Shown piece after piece: positions 22,381 to 27,513 of a stretch of DNA of 27,513 nucleotides. The notes under the pieces were generated by a model, which ran no database searches, was not told the origin of the DNA, and worked only from the letters and a program-made list of their open reading frames with translations. The position numbers were made by a program, and so were the translations under genes. Source of the DNA: JADDRA01 sp051005375 (lineage in GTDB: Bacteria; Actinomycetota; Acidimicrobiia; Acidimicrobiales; CADCSY01); assembly GCA_051005375.1 (NCBI GenBank), contig JBPCJK010000023.1, positions 1-27,513 of the forward strand, in the 5' to 3' direction. Within the stretch, counting starts at the first letter, position 1. Each line of letters begins with the position of its first letter.

Positions 22381-23559
22381 GTGAGCGTCACCGCCCCCGG
22401 GGGGTTCGTGGCTGCGGGGACGGCCTGCGGCATCAAGGCCGGCGGCGTAGCCGACCTGGCCCTGGTGGCGACCACCGACCACCGGGCGGTCCCGGCCGCC
22501 GCCGTGTTCACCACCAACCGGGCCACCGCCGCTCCGGTGCTCACCTCCGGTGCCCACCTGGCCGCCACCGGCGGTCGGGCGGCGGCGGTGGTGCTCAACA
22601 GCGGCAACGCCAACGCCGCCACCGGGGCCGCCGGCCTGGCCAACGCCGAGCGCACCTGTGCCCTGGTGGCGTCCGCGCTGGGCTGCGCGCCCGAGGAGGT
22701 GCTGGTGTGCTCGACCGGGCTCATCGGCATCCCCCTGCCCATGGCCCCCATCACCACCGGCATCCCTGCCCTTGCCGCCGCCCTCACCCCCGACGGCGGG
22801 GCACAGGCTGCCCGCGCCATCCTCACCACCGACACCAGCGCCAAGGAGGTGGTGGTCGAGGCCGGGGACTTTACCGTGGGGGGCATGTCCAAAGGGGCGG
22901 CCATGCTGGCGCCGCACATGCTCGCCCCTCCCTCGGCCACCATGCTGGCGGTGCTGACCACCGACGCTGACGCCTCAACGGAGCAGCTGCAGATGGCACT
23001 GTCGGCAGCCATGCCGGCGTCGTTCCACGCCATCTCCACCGACGGAGCCTGCTCCACCAACGACACGGTGATCCTCCTGGCCAGTGGTCGGGCGGGGCCG
23101 GTCGATGACGTGTCCCTGGCTGCTGCGGTGGCCGCTGCCTGCGCCGACCTGGCTGGACAGATGGTGCTCGACGCCGAGGGCGCTACCAAGGTGGTCCAGG
23201 TCCGGGTGACGGGAGCGGCATCGGCCGAAGACGCCGAACGGGGCGCCCGCCGGGTGGCCGAAAGCCAACTGTGCAAGTGCTCGTGGTACGGCGAGGACCC
23301 CTACTGGGGGCGCGTCGTGAGTGAGCTGGGCGCCTCTGGTGCCGCCTTCGACCCCGACCGGGTGTCAGTGGCCTACGGCGACGTGGTGGTGTGCGCCGCG
23401 GGCGTGGCCGTTGCCCACGACACCATCGCGCTGTCGGAGGTCATGGCCGACCATCGCATCGACGTGAGCGCCGACCTCGGCCTGGGCGACAGGGAGGCGG
23501 TGGTGCTGACCTGCGATCTCACCCCCGGCTACATCGACGAGAACATGAGAACGTCGTGA
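22381..23559 (+). CDS. argJ: Bifunctional ornithine acetyltransferase/N-acetylglutamate synthase
   Basis: Transfers the acetyl group from N-acetylornithine to glutamate, recycling it. The 392-aa precursor is expected to cleave itself before Thr187 (motif ATML) into two chains. Conserved blocks: GIKAGGVADLALV, LNSGNANAATG, CSTGLIGIPLPM, VGGMSKGAAMLAP and the late NDTVILLASG. The stretch between KGAAM and the cleavage Thr has 16 positions instead of the usual 11 (MLAPHMLAPPSATML), an apparent 5-residue insertion. It starts with GTG 22 bases after argC, and the stop overlaps the argB ATG by one base. Confidence 0.96.
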   Translation: MSVTAPGGFVAAGTACGIKAGGVADLALVATTDHRAVPAAAVFTTNRATAAPVLTSGAHLAATGGRAAAVVLNSGNANAATGAAGLANAERTCALVASALGCAPEEVLVCSTGLIGIPLPMAPITTGIPALAAALTPDGGAQAARAILTTDTSAKEVVVEAGDFTVGGMSKGAAMLAPHMLAPPSATMLAVLTTDADASTEQLQMALSAAMPASFHAISTDGACSTNDTVILLASGRAGPVDDVSLAAAVAAACADLAGQMVLDAEGATKVVQVRVTGAASAEDAERGARRVAESQLCKCSWYGEDPYWGRVVSELGASGAAFDPDRVSVAYGDVVVCAAGVAVAHDTIALSEVMADHRIDVSADLGLGDREAVVLTCDLTPGYIDENMRTS

Positions 23560-24482
23560 TGGCGGGGGCGGTGGCCGAGGCGGTGGCTGCCCTCAGCGCC
23601 GGGGACAAGGCCGAAGTGCTGGTCGAGGCCCTGCCCTACATACGCCGGTTCCGGGGTACCACCGTGGTGGTCAAGTACGGAGGCAGCGCCATGGGCGGCG
23701 GGGCCCTGGCTGGCGAGGGTACGGCCGGTAGCGCCAGCGCAGCCGAACAGCTCTCCCTGTTCGCCGAAGACGTGGTGCTGCTCCGGGCGGTGGGGATGGA
23801 CATCGTCGTGGTCCACGGCGGTGGTCCCCAGATCGGCGCCCTGATGGCCCGCCTCGGCAAGGTCGCCGAGTTCGTCGACGGCCTCCGGGTGACCGACGCC
23901 GATACCCTCGACATCGCCCGCATGGTGCTGGTGGGCAAGGTCAACCGTGACATCGTCACTGCCGTCAACGTCCATGGCGCTCCTGCAGTGGGAGTCTCCG
24001 GCGAGGACGCCGGTCTCCTCCGGGTCCGGTGCCGTTCCCCCGAGCTCGGCTTTGTCGGCGACATCGAGGAGGTCCGCCCCGGCGTCCTCCAACGGCTGCT
24101 CAAGGAGGAGCTGGTGCCGGTGGTGGCCACCATTGGGACCGACGACGCCGGCCAGGCCTACAACGTCAACGCCGACACCGCTGCGGGGGCCATCGCCGAG
24201 GCATTGGCCGCCGCGAAGCTGGTGTACCTGACCGACATCGAGGGGCTGCGCCTCCGGCTTGACGACCCCACCAGCGTGTGCTCGACCATGACCGTCGACG
24301 CTCTCGAAGCCATGATCGCCGACGGGACGGTGAGCGGGGGTATGGTCCCCAAAGCGGCCTCGTGCGTGCAGGCGGTGCGCAGCGGCGTGGGCCACGCCCA
24401 CATCCTTGACGGCCGGGTGCCCCACGTCCTGCTCCTCGAGGTCTTCACCCGCTCCGGCATCGGGACCATGGTGCAGGCGTGA
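23559..24482 (+). CDS. argB: Acetylglutamate kinase
   Basis: Phosphorylates N-acetylglutamate, usually the controlled step of the pathway. It has 307 aa. Key parts: VVVKYGGSAM (phosphate-binding Lys and Gly pair, about residues 36-45), VVVHGGGPQIGALM (84-97), GLRVTD, VGVSGEDAGLL, YNVNADTAAGAIA, and the late SGGMVPKAASCVQAV. Between GGSAM and the FAEDVVLL helix lies a Gly/Ala/Ser-rich stretch about 14 residues longer than usual. ATG 23559 overlaps the argJ stop (TGATG); GTG 23556, one codon upstream, is possible. Confidence 0.96.
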   Translation: MAGAVAEAVAALSAGDKAEVLVEALPYIRRFRGTTVVVKYGGSAMGGGALAGEGTAGSASAAEQLSLFAEDVVLLRAVGMDIVVVHGGGPQIGALMARLGKVAEFVDGLRVTDADTLDIARMVLVGKVNRDIVTAVNVHGAPAVGVSGEDAGLLRVRCRSPELGFVGDIEEVRPGVLQRLLKEELVPVVATIGTDDAGQAYNVNADTAAGAIAEALAAAKLVYLTDIEGLRLRLDDPTSVCSTMTVDALEAMIADGTVSGGMVPKAASCVQAVRSGVGHAHILDGRVPHVLLLEVFTRSGIGTMVQA

Positions 24483-24495
24483 ACCGGGTGCAACG

Positions 24496-25704
24496 GTGAA
24501 TCCGCTCATGCCTACCTACGCCCCCGCCGGTGTCAATTTCGTCCGGGGCCAGGGGACCGAGCTGTGGGACGACGGGGGCAACCGCTACCTCGACTTCCTG
24601 TGTGGGCTCGGGGTGACGTCGCTGGGCCACTCCCACCAGGCGGTGGCCGAGGCCATCGCCACCCAGGCCCGGACCCTCTCGCATGTCTCCAACCTGTTCA
24701 CCAACGAGGTGGGTCCGGAGGTGGCCCGCACCCTCGACCGCCTGCTCGGAGGTTGTGGCCAGGTCTTCTTCGCCAACTCGGGAGCCGAGGCCAACGAGTG
24801 CGCGCTGAAGCTGACCCGCAAGTGGGCGGGCCCCGGTCGCCACGTCGTGGTCAGCGCCTACGGCTCCTTCCACGGCCGGACCCTGGCCACCCTCCACGCC
24901 ACCGGCCAGCCGGCCAAGCACGAGGCGTTTCAGCCTTTGCCCGAGGGCTTCCGCCACGTGGCCTGGTGCGACCTGGACGCCCTCGAGGCCGCCCTCGACT
25001 CGACGGTCGGGGCGGTGCTGATCGAGCCGGTGCAGGGCGAGGGCGGTGTTCACCCGGCGACCGCCGAGTACTTCGCCGGGGTGCGCCGGCTGTGCGACGA
25101 GCGGGGCGTGCTGATGGTCGTCGACGAGATCCAGACCGGCCTCGGGCGCACCGGTCGGTGGTTCGGCTTCGAGCACTTCGGCATCCGTCCCGACGTAGTC
25201 ACCCTGGCCAAGGCGCTCGGCAACGGCATGCCCATCGGGGCGTGTTGGGCCCGCGCCGAGGTGTCCGCCGCCTTTCGCCCGGGCGACCACGGGACCACCT
25301 ACGGAGGACAGCCGCTGGCCGCTGCTGCCGCCCGGGCCACGCTGGCCACCATGGAGGCCGAGGACGCCCCCGCCCGGGCCCAGGCAGCCGGGGAGCGATT
25401 GACCGCCGGGCTGCGTGCCCTGCCCGAAGTGGCCTCGGTGCGGGGCCTGGGGCTGCTGCTGGCGGCCGAGCTCCACGGGCTCGAGTCCCGACCGGTGGCG
25501 GCGGCTGCCCTGGCCGCCGGCCTGGTGGTCAACGCCGTTACGCCGAGCGCCGTGCGCCTGGCCCCGCCGCTGCTGGTCAGCGACGAAGAGATCGACGAAG
25601 CGCTGGCGATCCTGTCCAAGGTGCTGGAAGATCCGTTCTTGCGTAGCTCAGTTGCGGATACCGACAGTCAGCTACGCAAGAACGATGGGGAGGGACCCCG
25701 GTGA
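24496..25704 (+). CDS. argD: Acetylornithine aminotransferase
   Basis: PLP-dependent class III aminotransferase that makes N-acetylornithine from the semialdehyde; 402 aa. Visible motifs: ANSGAEANECALKL (about 93-106), FHGRTLATL, IEPVQGEGG, VDEIQTGLGRTG and the PLP lysine K239 in TLAKALGNGMPIGA. Family homology ends at about KVLEDPFL. The final 20 residues (SSVADTDSQLRKNDGEGPR) are encoded by a 49-bp hairpin that looks inserted. GTG 24496 was chosen; ATG 24508, four codons later, is an alternative. The stop overlaps argF by 4 bases (GTGA). Confidence 0.96.
   Translation: MNPLMPTYAPAGVNFVRGQGTELWDDGGNRYLDFLCGLGVTSLGHSHQAVAEAIATQARTLSHVSNLFTNEVGPEVARTLDRLLGGCGQVFFANSGAEANECALKLTRKWAGPGRHVVVSAYGSFHGRTLATLHATGQPAKHEAFQPLPEGFRHVAWCDLDALEAALDSTVGAVLIEPVQGEGGVHPATAEYFAGVRRLCDERGVLMVVDEIQTGLGRTGRWFGFEHFGIRPDVVTLAKALGNGMPIGACWARAEVSAAFRPGDHGTTYGGQPLAAAAARATLATMEAEDAPARAQAAGERLTAGLRALPEVASVRGLGLLLAAELHGLESRPVAAAALAAGLVVNAVTPSAVRLAPPLLVSDEEIDEALAILSKVLEDPFLRSSVADTDSQLRKNDGEGPR
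25635..25683. repeat. Perfect 14-bp inverted repeat at the 3' end of argD
   Basis: gttcttgcgtagct (25635-25648) and agctacgcaagaac (25670-25683) are perfect complements around a 21-nt loop. The segment is less GC-rich than its surroundings and codes for a tail absent from ArgD homologues. It ends 18 bases before the argF start codon, so the mRNA hairpin could affect argF expression. There is no T run. Confidence 0.9.
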
Positions 25705-26603
25705 CCGTCGTCCGCCATCTCTTGGAGGTGGACGACCTCACCGGTCCTGAGTTGTCCCACGTCCTCGACCTGGCCGAGGTCGGGGAGCTGCCCCAGGTCC
25801 TGGCCGGCAGGGGCGTGGCCTTGCTGTTCGAGAAGGCCTCGCTGCGAACTCGCAACGCCGCCGAGATGGCAGTGGTCCAGCTCGGGGGCCACCCGGTCTC
25901 GCTTCGCGGCGAGGAGGTCGGCCTCGACCAGCGGGAATCGGCCGCAGACCTGGCCCGGGTCCTGTCGGGTTACCACGCCGCCGTCGGCGCCCGGGTTGTC
26001 CACCACGCCACCCTGGAGCGGATGGCCTCCGCCTCCCTGGTGCCGGTGGTCAACCTGTTGAGCGACGTCGCCCACCCCACCCAGGCCCTGGCCGACCTGC
26101 TCACCATCCGCCAGCGCTTCGGGTCGCTCGCCGGACGGCAGCTCGCCTGGGTGGGCGACGCCAACAACGTGTTCCGCTCCCTCAGCCTGGGTGCGGCCAT
26201 GGCCGGGATGGCCGTGCGCGCTGCCTGCCCTCGGGGTTACGGCCCCGACGCCGCCCACCTGGCCCGGGTGCAGGCACTGGGCGGCGAGGTCCTGGTCACG
26301 TCGGTCCCCGAGGAAGCGGTGGGGGGTGCTGACGTCGTCTCCACCGACGTGTGGACGTCCATGGGCCAAGAATCCGAGGCCGAGCGGCGTCGGCTGGCCT
26401 TCGCCGGCTTCACTGTCGACCGCCGGTTGATGGCCGGCGCCGGTCCCGGGGCGGTGTTACTCCACTGCCTACCGGCCCATCGGGGCGAGGAGGTTGCGGC
26501 CGAGGTCCTCGACGGTGCCCAGAGCCTGGTGTGGGCCCAAGCCGAGAACCGGATGCACGTGATCCGGGGCCTGCTGGCCTTCCTGTTCGAGGTCGGGGGG
26601 TGA
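25701..26603 (+). CDS. argF: Ornithine carbamoyltransferase
   Basis: Joins carbamoyl phosphate to ornithine to give citrulline; cytoplasmic, 300 aa. The carbamoyl-phosphate site reads FEKASLRTR (residues 43-51), the SLRTR variant of STRTR. Then come HPTQ (125-128), the ornithine-site GDANNVFRSL (from 152), TDVWTSMGQE, and HCLPAHRGEEV with its catalytic-type Cys. The FGSLAGRQLAWVGD stretch marks the second domain. GTG 25701 overlaps the argD stop as GTGA, so translation is coupled. Confidence 0.96.
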   Translation: MTVVRHLLEVDDLTGPELSHVLDLAEVGELPQVLAGRGVALLFEKASLRTRNAAEMAVVQLGGHPVSLRGEEVGLDQRESAADLARVLSGYHAAVGARVVHHATLERMASASLVPVVNLLSDVAHPTQALADLLTIRQRFGSLAGRQLAWVGDANNVFRSLSLGAAMAGMAVRAACPRGYGPDAAHLARVQALGGEVLVTSVPEEAVGGADVVSTDVWTSMGQESEAERRRLAFAGFTVDRRLMAGAGPGAVLLHCLPAHRGEEVAAEVLDGAQSLVWAQAENRMHVIRGLLAFLFEVGG

Positions 26604-26672
26604 GCACGCCTAAGGGCATGCTCACCAATAGGCACAGTAGCCATGCTCATGGCTGGGCCATCCGCAGGATGG
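26601..26672 (+). promoter_or_regulatory. Three short hairpins in the argF-argR spacer
   Basis: Three inverted repeats follow one another: tgagca/tgctca (26601-26606/26619-26624), agccat/atggct (26639-26644/26649-26654) and ccatcc/ggatgg (26658-26663/26667-26672, loop gca). The last arm, GGATGG, lies 7 bases before the argR ATG and is the only ribosome-site-like sequence there. The hairpin could therefore limit argR translation. No intrinsic terminator is evident. Confidence 0.5.
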
Positions 26673-26679
26673 TGCGGCA

Positions 26680-27168
26680 ATGAGCGGCCTCGCTGCCATG
26701 GGCAAGCCTCAGCGCCAGTACCGCATCGCTGGCCTCCTCGAGGTCTACGCCGTGACCAGCCAGGCGCAACTCGTCGAGCTGCTGGCCGACGACGGCGTCG
26801 CCGCCACCCAGGCCACCGTCTCTCGGGACCTCGACGAGCTGGGGGCGGTCAAGGTGCGGGTCCCGGGCGGACTGAGCGTCTACGCCGTCCCCGAACTGGC
26901 CTTCGAGCAGTCGGCACCAGACGACCACCTACGCCGGGTGTTCTCTGACTGGGTGGTGGAGGTGGCCTCCTCGGCCAACCTGGTAGTGCTGCGCACCCCG
27001 CCCGGCTCGGCCCACGTGGTCGGCTCCGCCCTCGACCGGGCCCGCCACCCCGACGTCGTCGGAACCGTCGCCGGAGACGACACCGTCCTGGTGGTGGCCG
27101 CCGAGGGAACCAAAGGAGCCAAACTGGCCGACCACCTGAGATCCCTAGCCGGATTGGAGAAGCGATGA
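26680..27168 (+). CDS. argR: Arginine repressor ArgR
   Basis: Hexameric, arginine-sensing DNA-binding regulator of 162 aa. The N-terminal winged helix-turn-helix (about 10-75) contains the recognition motif ATQATVSRDLDELGAVKVR. The C-terminal oligomerisation domain holds GTVAGDDTVLVVA (128-140), with the Asp pair 133-134 that binds arginine. It should act at the ARG box before argC, closing a feedback loop. ATG 26680 was chosen; ATG 26698 is possible and would remove only a short disordered start. It lies between argF and argG, the usual actinobacterial order. Confidence 0.96.
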   Translation: MSGLAAMGKPQRQYRIAGLLEVYAVTSQAQLVELLADDGVAATQATVSRDLDELGAVKVRVPGGLSVYAVPELAFEQSAPDDHLRRVFSDWVVEVASSANLVVLRTPPGSAHVVGSALDRARHPDVVGTVAGDDTVLVVAAEGTKGAKLADHLRSLAGLEKR

Positions 27169-27249
27169 CACCGCGGCATGCGGACCGAAGCTCAGCAGCG
27201 TTCTCGCGGAGCGCAGGCCGAAGGCCAAGCGACTCCTGCCGCCAGCACT

Positions 27250-27405
27250 GGCCGCCGGCCACGCACGCCGCCGAAGGCGCCCCCTCTGTGGCTGGCGGCC
27301 CGGCGAGCGGAGCGAGCCAATGAGTGTTCAGGGCGAAGGTCGACCGGCTCTGCCGGTCGACCGGGGCACGACTCAACTCGTCGCCGAAACTCCCACTCGG
27401 CGACG
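27250..27405. repeat. 156-bp structured dispersed repeat, copy B (between argR and argG)
   Basis: Second copy of the element at 18186-18340. It contains a perfect palindromic arm pair ggtcgaccgg/ccggtcgacc around ctctg. It ends in a 9-bp stem/9-nt loop hairpin (27379-27387/27397-27405) with a stem sequence different from copy A but the same geometry. It runs into the first argG-like codons. Confidence 0.9.
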
Positions 27406-27513
27406 CAGGACCGTCTTTGACTCCCGCGGAGGGCTCGACCCCTCGGTGGCAGTGCGGTGGATGAACGAGGAGCAGGGGCTGGGGGTGATTGCCGTCGCCG
27501 TTGACGTCGGCCA
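27320..27513 (+). CDS. argG: Argininosuccinate synthase, 5' part, with altered ATP-binding loop; runs off the window
   Basis: Citrulline-to-argininosuccinate step. From about 27413 the frame reads VFDSRGGLDPSVAVRWMNEE and continues QGLGVIAVAVDVG, clearly ArgG. The nucleotide loop that should read AYSGGLDTS reads FDSRGGLDPS, with an added Arg and Thr replaced by Pro. No start codon occurs at the usual place, 8-10 residues before the loop. The nearest in-frame start is ATG 27320, inside the repeat, adding about 31 residues (SVQGEGRPALPVDRG...). The 5' end is either rewritten by the repeat, damaged, or misassembled. The rest lies beyond the window. Confidence 0.7.
   Translation, partial: MSVQGEGRPALPVDRGTTQLVAETPTRRRRTVFDSRGGLDPSVAVRWMNEEQGLGVIAVAVDVG

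Noticed and set aside
25640..25683. tRNA gene at the argD end, suggested by gcgtagctcagttg
   Set aside because: Only the 5' A-box-like part is present. No anticodon stem, T-loop (GTTCGA) or acceptor pairing follows, and the segment lies inside the argD frame.

Overview
The window is very GC-rich DNA with many GTG and TTG starts and tightly overlapping genes. It most likely comes from a high-GC Actinomycetota genome. The tat-helY block and the argCJBDFRG order both fit actinobacteria; placing it in or near the Acidimicrobiia is my inference from overall gene character and is not proven here.

Left part (1-9.8 kb). A decayed MFS drug-efflux gene (minus strand) is followed by a plus-strand block: a TatA/TatB-family protein, TatC and the Ski2-like helicase HelY, overlapping by 1-4 bp. 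A gap of stacked hairpins leads to a lipid-kinase-family (YegS/DAGK-like) protein. Then comes a small accessory segment: a truncated antitoxin remnant with a frameshifted PIN toxin, a two-domain VOC protein, and a small ORF overlapping a DUF6036-type nucleotidyltransferase (a candidate toxin-antitoxin pair). An M20 amidohydrolase closes this part.

Middle part (9.8-18.9 kb, minus strand). This is a complex I-like operon, read from right to left: a 49-residue YHS-domain protein, NuoA, a 493-residue protein, NuoH, NuoJ, NuoK, NuoL, NuoM, NuoN. The genes for the canonical peripheral arm (NuoB, C, D, E, F, G, I) are absent. In their place is one protein that looks like a NuoB-like domain fused to a NuoD-like domain, with a single cysteine in the whole chain, so it cannot carry cluster N2. 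NuoH, NuoJ, NuoM and NuoN also depart from family consensus at functional positions. This set looks like an ion-translocating membrane arm driven by, or coupled to, something other than NADH and an Fe-S chain. It is the best candidate for an undescribed system in the window.

Right part (19-27.5 kb). A small membrane protein gene (minus) is followed by two gene remnants, a STAND/LuxR-type ATPase regulator and a MacB-type ABC permease, joined at about 20,480. Then the arginine operon argC-J-B-D-F-R and the start of argG run on the plus strand, behind a promoter that overlaps a good ARG box. The visible argG start has lost its canonical ATP-pyrophosphatase loop and lies next to a copy of a 155-bp structured repeat. 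The other copy fills the nuoA spacer 9 kb away.

No tRNA, rRNA, CRISPR array or insertion sequence was recognised. No stretch longer than 300 bases lacks a gene or gene remnant.
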